NCBI RefSeq assembly: GCF_900240215.1
Contig: NZ_LT964679.1
Coordinates: 2,707,322-2,771,321, forward strand
Reading direction: 5' to 3'
DNA length: 64,000 nucleotides
From: Raoultibacter timonensis
GTDB lineage: Bacteria; Actinomycetota; Coriobacteriia; Coriobacteriales; Eggerthellaceae
Shown here in pieces: positions 16,422 to 23,518 of the stretch. The notes below the pieces were generated by a model. It did no database searches, was not told the origin of the DNA, and saw nothing but the letters and a program-made list of their open reading frames with translations. Each line of letters opens with the position of its first letter. Position 1 is the first letter of the stretch. Made by a program: the position numbers and the translations under genes.

Positions 16422-17669
16422 CTATTCCGCCTTGGGAACGAAGACGTTTTTCGTCCAGCAGTGGATGCCGCCACCAGCCATGTTGAGGGCCAGCGAATCG
16501 AGCATGACCACCTTGCGGTCGGGGAAGGCCGCCTGCAGCGCGGCTTCCGCCTGCTGGTCCTTCTCGCGAATGGCCTCGTCCATGCCCTCTTGCCAGTAGC
16601 GCTGGCCCAACACGATGCCGTTGCATACGAGGAAGTTGCAATAGCTGGTAGCGCCGAACAGGTGCAACTCGTCCTCAGGCCAAGGGGTGCCGTCCATGAA
16701 GGCGTCGCCCACCAGCTCATGGTAGTAGTCGTACAGGTCGTCGCCGGGGCGTTGCACGTACTGGATGTGAGCGGATGCCGGGATGCGCAGGATCTTGTAG
16801 GGATTGCCATCGACGTCGGTGGCCTTGGAAACCACCTCGTAGGCGGCATCGAGACGACGCTTGTTCTCGGCGGAGATGGCGTTTTCAGCCGCTTCCTCTT
16901 CGGTCACCTCGGCCAAAAGTATGGTATCGCGAGCTACGAAGCGACACATCTCGTCGGTATGAGCGGCGAAGCTGGCACCCACGATAGGGGTTCCGTCTTC
17001 CATGTAGTCGAGCGGAGCCATGCGGAAATCGTCGTCATCGTAAAGAGGCTGGGGCAGCCAGATGATCTTTTCCACGTTCCAGATGCGCTTGAACTCTTCT
17101 TCCACCTGATCGCGAGTAAAACCGGGATTGCGCTTGCGCACCTCGGTATCTTCGATGCACATCAGCACGCCGGCACCGTCGAACTCGCGGTCGCCGCCCT
17201 CGGAGACCATATCGGAGCTGATGATATCGTAGCAGCCCAGACCGACGGCGGAGTGCACGCCGATCTTACGGGAGAGGTCGCGCAATCCTTCGTTTTTCTC
17301 GTAACGCCCGTAGAAGCTCCAGCTCGGGTTTACCACCAACGCGTGTCCCTGGTCGTCCACCATGACGTTGGGGCCGTTATCGCGAAAATAGAAGGAATTG
17401 GGATCTTCGGGATACTGGGTGAAGTCGATCTTCTCGATATCCACTCCTGCAAAGGAAAGGGTTTCCTTGCAGTTCTGCTCCAAACCCTCAACCATAGGAC
17501 AGCAGTTGACGTGCACTTGCACATCACCGTATTCGATAAGGTTGCGGACCACCTCGGTCACCGGCTTCAAGGCATCGAACCCTTTGATGGGTTCGCCGTA
17601 AGGAAGCCATTCCACGAAGACATCGGTTTGCGGCTCGAATTCGCCCGGATATCTAAATGCACTAGCCAT
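16422..17669 (-). CDS. Agmatine deiminase-family guanidino hydrolase
   Basis: 415 residues, start ATG 17669 after a strong AGGAGG. It belongs to the agmatine deiminase/PAD_porph amidinotransferase-fold family. The N-terminus RYPGEFEPQTDVFVEWL aligns with EFEPQ...W of agmatine deiminase. Catalytic elements are all present: Asp in YFRDNGP, EGGDREFDG, His and Asp in AAHTDEM, and the nucleophilic Cys in AGGGIHCWTK at the C-terminus. The NNDAW segment next to the first Asp in enterococcal agmatine deiminase is NSFYF here, so specificity may differ. Reaction: guanidino compound to N-carbamoyl amine plus ammonia. It is first in the operon, followed by carbamoyltransferase, carrier and carbamate kinase. 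Confidence 0.85.
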   Translation of the reverse strand: MASAFRYPGEFEPQTDVFVEWLPYGEPIKGFDALKPVTEVVRNLIEYGDVQVHVNCCPMVEGLEQNCKETLSFAGVDIEKIDFTQYPEDPNSFYFRDNGPNVMVDDQGHALVVNPSWSFYGRYEKNEGLRDLSRKIGVHSAVGLGCYDIISSDMVSEGGDREFDGAGVLMCIEDTEVRKRNPGFTRDQVEEEFKRIWNVEKIIWLPQPLYDDDDFRMAPLDYMEDGTPIVGASFAAHTDEMCRFVARDTILLAEVTEEEAAENAISAENKRRLDAAYEVVSKATDVDGNPYKILRIPASAHIQYVQRPGDDLYDYYHELVGDAFMDGTPWPEDELHLFGATSYCNFLVCNGIVLGQRYWQEGMDEAIREKDQQAEAALQAAFPDRKVVMLDSLALNMAGGGIHCWTKNVFVPKAE

Positions 17670-17928
17670 GTTTCCTCCTACGTATGTAAAGGACGGCGTC
17701 CTTCTTTTCAGACGCCCATTGCCGCGAACTCTATGCCGTGCGAGTCCGTTTGCGAAGATAGAACCGGGTTGATTTTCCCGCTGACGAAATATCAACCGGA
17801 ATAAACCCGTATGTTATTGCCCAAGATCGGCCATAAGTACTAGAATGAGCGATCGCATTTATGCAGGCTCGCTCTTCTTGCGTAGAACCGCAGCGCTAGA
17901 ACAGCGCTCAACAGAAAATGGAGCACGT
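17670..17928. promoter_or_regulatory. Divergent control region of the guanidine operon and its LuxR gene
   Basis: Contains a small perfect dyad AAGGACG-G-CGTCCTT (17689-17703) in the leader of the deiminase gene. A wider dyad follows, CCGGGTTGAT (17764-17773) facing ATCAACCGG (17791-17799), placed between the two genes as expected for a shared operator. Promoter boxes are not clear enough to assign. Confidence 0.4.
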
Positions 17929-18888
17929 ATGGCCGCCGCAACATACTCCATCGCTATCTGCCTTGTCGCTGCTTGCATCGCGTCGTCCTTCGTGGCAATC
18001 TCCGCCTACATCGCTTCACGCAAGAAAACCTTGGCATATTTGGGGACCTTTTCTGCCATATACGGGGTGGAGCAGGCGCTTATCCTCTACAACGAGTACC
18101 TGACCCAAAACCTTCCCTTCAATGCGGAATGGGGTGCCATGGAGGACCCGTTTTCCCATATCGTGTTCGGGGCGGCGCTTTGCCAGTCTTTGTGGCTGGT
18201 AATACTCGATTTCACCAACGAGAATCGCTGGCAGTGGAAATACGGTCCCGTCCTCGGGTTTACCGCCATCTCGCTTTTGTTCTATGCGGCACCGGGCATC
18301 GATGACGCCATGCGCAAATGGGCCCTCTACAGCCTGCGGCAGTTTTTCCTTCTCGGAGGCAGCATCTTTTTCTGGCTGCGCTATCTAACCGTCGATTCTG
18401 CGCCGGAAAAAATCCGGTATCGCCGCAAAGCCCCTTACGTCCTCGTGTTCACCGTATTGGTGGTTTTGATCTTCTTGGAGGATGCGGTGGTTATGCTGCT
18501 CGTCAAAGAACCCGACCTCCACAACATCTTCTTGACGGAGTTTCTCTATCGGCGCAACATTTTCGAGATCGCGCTCTGCCTGTGCGCGATCGGCTATGCT
18601 ATTCGCAGCGCTCTGCGGATGCTGGAATTGAAGCGCAACGATGCGTATGCAACAGCCGATCAGCATCGAACGCGTGAGGCTTCCTCGTACTTTTCGCATC
18701 GTTACGGGCTTTCTTCTCGCGAGGAGGAGATTCTCGTTCTTGTGCTAGACGGCATGGACAACCAGCGCATCGCTTCTCATCTTCAGGTTTCGGTGGGCAC
18801 GATAAAAACCCATACCCATCATATATTCGAGAAGACCGGCACGGCGAACCGGGGCCAGCTGATCGAGAAGTTCTGGTCGGAATCTTAG
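17929..18888 (+). CDS. Membrane-bound LuxR-family regulator with 7-TM sensor domain
   Basis: 319 residues from ATG 17929, chosen for the GGAG seven bases upstream; an in-frame ATG at 17845 lacks a ribosome site. About seven hydrophobic helices (about residues 5-220) precede a LuxR/GerE helix-turn-helix (LSSREEEILVLVLDG, then VSVGTIKTHTHHIFEKTG). It is divergent from the deiminase operon and so is its likely local regulator. The membrane domain is shorter than the 12-TM form of the other three LuxR proteins in this window. Confidence 0.85.
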   Translation: MAAATYSIAICLVAACIASSFVAISAYIASRKKTLAYLGTFSAIYGVEQALILYNEYLTQNLPFNAEWGAMEDPFSHIVFGAALCQSLWLVILDFTNENRWQWKYGPVLGFTAISLLFYAAPGIDDAMRKWALYSLRQFFLLGGSIFFWLRYLTVDSAPEKIRYRRKAPYVLVFTVLVVLIFLEDAVVMLLVKEPDLHNIFLTEFLYRRNIFEIALCLCAIGYAIRSALRMLELKRNDAYATADQHRTREASSYFSHRYGLSSREEEILVLVLDGMDNQRIASHLQVSVGTIKTHTHHIFEKTGTANRGQLIEKFWSES

Positions 18889-18913
18889 CGGATGGAAGGC
18901 GGGAGCCGGGCCG

Positions 18914-19096
18914 ATAGCCAAAGCCGCAGCCATCGAGATTCACCGCCGTCAGATAGAACGGCACGAAGGCGCGGACACTATACGGGACGAGGGATTGCTC
19001 GAAGCTTCACTCACCCAATCGTGGCAGGGCTTCGGCGATATCGGCTACGATGATCCGCTCGCCTTCATCGGGACAGATAAACCGTCCGACACATAA
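18914..19096 (+). pseudogene. Remnant of a Doc (death-on-curing) toxin gene
   Basis: This frame reads IAKAAAIEIHRRQIERHEG then ADTIRDEGLLEASL, which matches the N-terminal helices of Doc/Fic-family toxins (H-x-RQI-x-x-HGG-x-x-GIRDEGLLESAL). It has no start codon of its own, runs out of similarity after about 40 codons, and stops at TAA 19094-19096 without the HPFxxGNKR catalytic motif. No antitoxin gene is seen. It is a decayed fragment just after the LuxR gene. Confidence 0.55.
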
Positions 19097-19099
19097 CGG

Positions 19100-19128
19100 T
19101 TGACGGGCTTGCTAAATTCCCCTATTAT
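19100..19128 (+). promoter_or_regulatory. Sigma-70-type promoter of the magnesium transport operon
   Basis: TTGACG (19100-19105), exactly 17 bases, then TATTAT (19123-19128). The predicted start near 19135 leaves an untranslated leader of about 265 bases before the gene at 19401. Confidence 0.7.
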
Positions 19129-19134
19129 CAACGG

Positions 19135-19400
19135 TGCCTTTGAACAGGCCTTGTCCGCAACGATTGGTAAAACCCAGCACGTGCGGCTTTTTTATTGCTT
19201 AAAGGAAAGGAAGTTACTTGAAGGTTCGAAAACCGAAACCTCACAGTAATTAGCCTTCGACTTCCCTTGTCGGCAGTCGAAGGACGACTGCGACAAAAAC
19301 ATCGGTACGCGACACATCCTATAAACGCACAGTTTGACCTGCGCGTTTTTCCATGGTTACGATGCGACGGATACCGATGCCGAAACGGTAAGGGAAAAGC
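19135..19400 (+). promoter_or_regulatory. Structured 5' leader, candidate attenuator or riboswitch
   Basis: The leader of the magnesium operon contains several hairpins. Near its start CCGCA (19155-19159) pairs with TGCGG (19182-19186), followed by a T-run (19188-19193), a terminator-like unit. Then TTACT (19214-19218) faces AGTAA (19245-19249) around an inner GGTT-CGAA-AACC. Last come two mutually exclusive stems sharing AGTCG: CCTTCGACT (19254-19262) with AGTCGAAGG (19275-19283), or GCAGTCG (19273-19279) with CGACTGC (19285-19291). This looks like a switching leader. It does not match the M-box or Mn riboswitch consensus as far as I can tell. Confidence 0.45.
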
Positions 19401-20753
19401 ATGCTCTATTTGTCACAAATGCTCGGCCGCCCTGTGGTCGACTCAACCGGCGAGAAAATCGGCACCATCGCCGATCTCGCCATCTCAACCGGCGAGGTAT
19501 TCCCCCGCATCACCAGCCTAGCCTTCTTAGGTCCCGGCAAGACGCCGTTCATGATCTCGTGGCGCAAGTACGTCGAGGAGTTCGACGAGGACGGCATCAC
19601 GCTCGGCGTCGAAAGCCACAACATCCGCTTCAGCTACCTGCAGCCCGACGAGATCCTACTCGCCCGCGACCTGCTGAACCGCCAGATCGTCGACACGCAG
19701 GGCATGAAGGTCGTTCGGGTCAACGATCTCAAGCTCTCCGAATCGGGATCGCAGCTGCGCCTGCTGGGTGCCGAGGTGGGTTTCCGCGGCATCCTTCGAG
19801 GGCTCGCCCCCTGGCTCGAGCGTGCGGTCGTCGCCGTGTCCAAGGTGTTCGGGAAAAAAATCGACGAGCAGATCATCGCTTGGAACTACATGGATCTCTT
19901 GGACCGCGACCTCTCCGAGGTGCAGCTTTCCGTCACGCACAAGCGCCTTGACGAGTTGCACCCCGCAGACGTTGCCGACATCCTCGAGCAGCTCGATCCG
20001 CAACAGCGCGCGAACGTCTTCCAACACCTCGACGACGCGCAGGCAACCGAGGCCATCTCCGAGATGGAAGACGAATACCAGGCCGATTTCATCGAAGACC
20101 TCGACGAAGCCCGCGCGGCGGGCCTGCTCGGCCAGATGGATCCGGACGATGCAGCCGATATCGTACGCGACCTTCCCTATGAAAAAGCCGAAGCGCTCTT
20201 GCGCCTCATGGGCGTCGAAGACGCAACCGAGATACGCAGGCTCTTAGGCTACAAGGACGGCACCGCAGGCGGCATGATGACCACCCAGTACGTGGCCGTT
20301 CCCGAAACCTATACGGTCGGCGAAACCATCGAGGTCCTGCGCGAGCTCGACGAGGACCACCCCACCGTCCACTACGTCTACGTGCTCGACGATTACGAGA
20401 AGCTCGTCGGCGTGCTTTCGCTGCGCACGCTCGTGCTCACCGACGATAGAACGCTCATCAAGGATGTCGCCTACGAAGACATTATCAGCGTGCCGCCCGA
20501 CGAAACCGAAGAAGACGTTGCAGCCGACATCTTCAAATACGACATTCCCGCCATGCCGGTTGTCGACGAGCACGGCAGCCTGCTCGGCATCGTCACGGTC
20601 GACGACGCCTGGGATGCCATCGAAGAGGACGTCAGCGGAGACAAGGCGAAGAAGCTCGGCCTCAAGATTGCGGGCGTCGCGCTCGTCGCAGTGCTCGTAT
20701 TGGCCCTGTACACCCTGGTCCTGTTCCAGATCATCGGATACGATTGGAGCTAG
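19401..20753 (+). CDS. PRC-barrel / MgtE N-domain / CBS-pair protein with one membrane helix
   Basis: 450 residues. Two PRC-barrel-like segments occupy about 1-160 (MLYLSQMLGRPVVDSTGEKI; LLNRQIVDTQGMKVVRVNDL). The MgtE N-terminal superhelical domain is about 175-290 (LHPADVADILEQLDPQQRANVFQHL) and a CBS pair about 300-420 (GTAGGMMTTQYVAVPETYTV; DIPAMPVVDEHGSLLGIVTV). A single C-terminal membrane helix is about 425-445. In MgtE the N and CBS domains sense cytosolic Mg2+ and gate a five-helix pore; that pore is absent here. Three bases downstream is an NRAMP-related transporter, so this protein is probably a separate Mg2+-sensing partner of it. Start ATG 19401. Confidence 0.82.
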   Translation: MLYLSQMLGRPVVDSTGEKIGTIADLAISTGEVFPRITSLAFLGPGKTPFMISWRKYVEEFDEDGITLGVESHNIRFSYLQPDEILLARDLLNRQIVDTQGMKVVRVNDLKLSESGSQLRLLGAEVGFRGILRGLAPWLERAVVAVSKVFGKKIDEQIIAWNYMDLLDRDLSEVQLSVTHKRLDELHPADVADILEQLDPQQRANVFQHLDDAQATEAISEMEDEYQADFIEDLDEARAAGLLGQMDPDDAADIVRDLPYEKAEALLRLMGVEDATEIRRLLGYKDGTAGGMMTTQYVAVPETYTVGETIEVLRELDEDHPTVHYVYVLDDYEKLVGVLSLRTLVLTDDRTLIKDVAYEDIISVPPDETEEDVAADIFKYDIPAMPVVDEHGSLLGIVTVDDAWDAIEEDVSGDKAKKLGLKIAGVALVAVLVLALYTLVLFQIIGYDWS

Positions 20754-20756
20754 ACC

Positions 20757-22136
20757 ATGACGCCCAAGAACCGTTCCGATAAGACGACGCGGGAATGGGG
20801 CATCTTCCGTATGGGAAGAATCGATTCCCCGAAGGCTCAGACCGACGCGCCCCTCGCAGCAACCGACGACGCCAACGCAACCGAACACGCTGGGAAAAAG
20901 CCGAGCAAGCTCTGGCTTCTGCTTGCGGCGATGGGTCCCGGCATCATCACCGCCATGGCCGGCAACGACGCTGGCGGCATCTCAACGTACTCGACCGTCG
21001 GAGCGAAGTTCGGCTTCGCAACGCTGTGGGTCATCCCCGTCATGTGCGTGCTGCTTGCCGTCGTGCAGATGACCGCCGCCCGCATGGGCGCCGTCACCGG
21101 CAAAGGGTTCGCCGCGCTCATCCGCGAGCGATTCGGTATCCGGCTTACGGCACTCGCCATGCTCGCACTGCTCATCGGCAACGTGGCCACCACGTTCTCC
21201 GAATTCGCCGGCATCGCCAGCGGCATGGAGATGTTCGGCGTGTCGAAGTTCATCTCGGTGCCCATAGCCGCCATCGCCGTATGGCTGCTTGTGGTAGGCG
21301 GCAGCTACAAGCGCGTCGAAAAGGTGTTCCTCATTCTCTCGCTCGTGTTCGTCACCTACATCATCGCGGCGTTCATGGCAAAGCCGAACTGGGATGAAGC
21401 TCTGCTTTCGACGGTGGTGCCCCATGTGGTGAACGATACGAGTTTCATATCGCTCGTCATCGCGATGATCGGCACGACCATCGCTCCCTGGATGATGTTC
21501 TTCTCGCAGAGCAACGTGGTAGAAAAGGGCGTGGGCGTGAAGGATTTCTTCTCGCAGAAAGTCGATGTGATATCGGGCACCGTGGCCGCCTGCCTCGTGG
21601 CCTGGTTCATCATCGTGACCACGGGCGCAACGCTCTTTCCCGAGGGAATCGAGATCACAAGCGCTGCCGACGCGGCCCACGCGCTCGCGCCGTTCGCGGG
21701 GCAGTACGCCGAGGCGCTCTTCGCCATCGGGCTCATCGCGGCATCGTTTCTCGCCGCATGCGTGCTGCCGCTTACAACCTCGTTCGTCATCTGCGAGGCA
21801 TTCGGCTGGGAGGCCGGGGTGAGCTTCAAGTGGAAGGAAGCGCCGCTGTTCAAGGGCATCCTCACGTTCGTCATCATCTTCTCGGCCGCCGTCGTCATCA
21901 TCCCGAACATCGATCTTCTGGGCGTCATGCTCACGGCGCAGTTCGTCAACGGCATCATCCTGCCGGTGCTGCTCGTGTTCATGGCGATTATCGCCGCCGA
22001 CAAGCGTGTCATGGGCGCCTACAAGAGCAAGCCCGTCACCCGCATCCTCATCTGGGCGACGGTGGCCATCGTGACCGTGCTTACCGTGGCGCTCCTCGTC
22101 ATGCAGGTGCTCGGCATCGGGGACGTGGCGGTGTAA
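20757..22136 (+). CDS. NRAMP-related magnesium transporter (NRMT type)
   Basis: 459 residues with about eleven membrane helices after a hydrophilic N-terminal tail of 50 residues. Helix 1 reads GPGIITAMAGNDAGG, where classical NRAMP proteins have the DPGN motif. Helix 6 reads TTIAPWMMFF where they have MPH. Loss of the helix-6 Met removes the thioether ligand that favours Mn2+ and Fe2+. These substitutions are the hallmark of the NRMT branch, whose characterised member is from Eggerthella lenta and carries Mg2+. The gene is coupled to the MgtE_N/CBS protein upstream (3-base gap), supporting Mg2+ as substrate. ATG 20757 is the likely start; an in-frame ATG at 20811 is possible. Confidence 0.82.
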   Translation: MTPKNRSDKTTREWGIFRMGRIDSPKAQTDAPLAATDDANATEHAGKKPSKLWLLLAAMGPGIITAMAGNDAGGISTYSTVGAKFGFATLWVIPVMCVLLAVVQMTAARMGAVTGKGFAALIRERFGIRLTALAMLALLIGNVATTFSEFAGIASGMEMFGVSKFISVPIAAIAVWLLVVGGSYKRVEKVFLILSLVFVTYIIAAFMAKPNWDEALLSTVVPHVVNDTSFISLVIAMIGTTIAPWMMFFSQSNVVEKGVGVKDFFSQKVDVISGTVAACLVAWFIIVTTGATLFPEGIEITSAADAAHALAPFAGQYAEALFAIGLIAASFLAACVLPLTTSFVICEAFGWEAGVSFKWKEAPLFKGILTFVIIFSAAVVIIPNIDLLGVMLTAQFVNGIILPVLLVFMAIIAADKRVMGAYKSKPVTRILIWATVAIVTVLTVALLVMQVLGIGDVAV

Positions 22137-22207
22137 GGGCGGCAATACGCCGCGCCCCTGCGGCAGCCACGCTGAACGAGCAGACCGTCCGCCTCGATGC
22201 GCACAGA

Positions 22208-22261
22208 TTGTCGGCCCAAAAACACGGTTTCGCGGCGAAAACCGTGTTTTTGGGCCGACAA
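22208..22261. terminator. Long hairpin after the magnesium transport operon
   Basis: A perfect 23-bp stem (TTGTCGGCCCAAAAACACGG plus TTT) with an 8-base loop CGCGGCGA, starting 71 bases after the transporter stop. It probably ends the operon. The length and perfection also suit a small dispersed palindromic repeat; no second copy occurs in this window. Confidence 0.6.
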
Positions 22262-22332
22262 TGTTTATTGTGCGCTCGATTCCGTCTGACAGCGGGAAAA
22301 AGCAGGCGCATGAGACAATGCGATGAGACCGT

Positions 22333-23403
22333 GTGGGCTTAGATGGCGGTGATGCGCAGGTGAAAACCAATGACACCGAATTGATTCGGCTTTTTCAACA
22401 GGCCGAACATGGGAGAATGTGCCTGACTCCCCCTAACCAGCGCCTTCGCGAAGCGCTTCGACGCCGAGTCGAACGCGAGGAAGTCATCCGGCCGGCACGG
22501 GGCATGTACGCACGCGCCCCGTACTGGAACGCGCTTACGAGACCCCAGCAAACTCTCTGCATCTTGCGTACGCTGCAGAGCCAGCATCCTACCTGGACGT
22601 TCTGCCACGAATCGGCCGCCGTAGTATTCGGTTTGCCGGTTTCGTACAGAAGACTGGACTCTGTCTGCGTCGCAACATCGCGAGCGAACCGCAATCCCCG
22701 ATCGGGGAGCATCCGTTGGCATATCGTCGAAGGCGACGAACCGGTCACGGTACAGGGCCTTCGCGTGACATCGCTGCAAAGAACTGCTTTCGACTGCATG
22801 CGAACCGTCGATTTCGGGCAAGCGCTCGCCATCGCGGACGGCGCACTGCGCGTAAGCGGATGTTCGGCGAGTTCGTTCATCTCACATTTCAGGCGAATCG
22901 GCGGCAGCCACACGGGGAAGGCTCATGCCATGAGAACGATGCGCTATGCTGATGCCCTCAGCGAAAGCGGTGGCGAATCCATTGCACGCGCAGCGATGAT
23001 CCAACAGGGATTCGCACTTCCCGAGCTTCAGGTCGCGTTCCCTCAGCCTTTGCACCGGGGACGCACCTACCGCGTCGATTTTCTTTGGACCCGGCTGGAC
23101 GGAAGCAAGGTCATCGGCGAGTTCGACGGCATGCAGAAGTACGAAGATGAGACGATGCTCAAAGGGCGCTCCATGCTGCGCTCGCTCGTCGATGAACGGC
23201 ATCGGGAAGCACAACTCACCTTGTACGGAATGCCAATTGTACGGCTCTCGTACAACGACGTGGTTCACGCGAACCGTTTCACAAAGCTGTTGAGGCAATA
23301 CGGCATTCCACAAAGCGACGAAGTCGCTCGATTTGTGCGGCGTGCAGCCCGATCCCGATCGACGGCAGCGCAGATATTCACTGTATGCAATCTGGCCGAC
23401 TGA
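22333..23403 (+). CDS. AbiEi-like / PD-(D/E)XK-like orphan protein
   Basis: 356 residues from GTG 22333; the exact start is uncertain because no clear ribosome site is present and a second in-frame GTG lies at 22360. The N-terminal half (about 35-200) resembles the winged-helix and following domain of AbiEi-type antitoxin proteins common in actinobacteria (TPPNQRLREALRRRVEREEV, then RPARGMYARAPYW). The C-terminal half has YRVDFLWTRLDGSKVIGEFD followed by GRSMLRSLVDERHREAQLTL and PIVRLSYNDVV, a DUF559/VSR-like endonuclease-fold pattern. No AbiEii-type toxin is adjacent. Function unknown; a solitary antitoxin-like or nuclease-like defence protein is possible. Confidence 0.6.
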   Translation: MGLDGGDAQVKTNDTELIRLFQQAEHGRMCLTPPNQRLREALRRRVEREEVIRPARGMYARAPYWNALTRPQQTLCILRTLQSQHPTWTFCHESAAVVFGLPVSYRRLDSVCVATSRANRNPRSGSIRWHIVEGDEPVTVQGLRVTSLQRTAFDCMRTVDFGQALAIADGALRVSGCSASSFISHFRRIGGSHTGKAHAMRTMRYADALSESGGESIARAAMIQQGFALPELQVAFPQPLHRGRTYRVDFLWTRLDGSKVIGEFDGMQKYEDETMLKGRSMLRSLVDERHREAQLTLYGMPIVRLSYNDVVHANRFTKLLRQYGIPQSDEVARFVRRAARSRSTAAQIFTVCNLAD

Positions 23404-23444
23404 ACGCTTCCCTGCCGTCCGATTGCACGGGTGATTAATGACGA

Positions 23445-23476
23445 GGGTCCCCCGATCCCGCAAGATCGAGGGACCC
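23445..23476. terminator. Hairpin between convergent genes
   Basis: GGGTCCC-C-CGATC pairs with GATCG-A-GGGACCC around CGCA. It lies between the AbiEi-like gene and the convergent giant surface-protein gene and probably serves both. Confidence 0.6.
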
Positions 23477-23518
23477 CATGCAGAGCCGAACAATGAAAAC
23501 TCACCAACGCCCCTGCAA

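Noticed and set aside
12856-17669. Classical arginine deiminase (arcABC) operon
   Set aside because: The first enzyme has agmatine-deiminase-family motifs rather than those of ArcA, and the transferase lacks ornithine signatures.
19135-19400. M-box (ykoK) or yybP-ykoY riboswitch upstream of the magnesium operon
   Set aside because: I could not find the conserved core strings of either class, so only an unassigned structured leader is reported.
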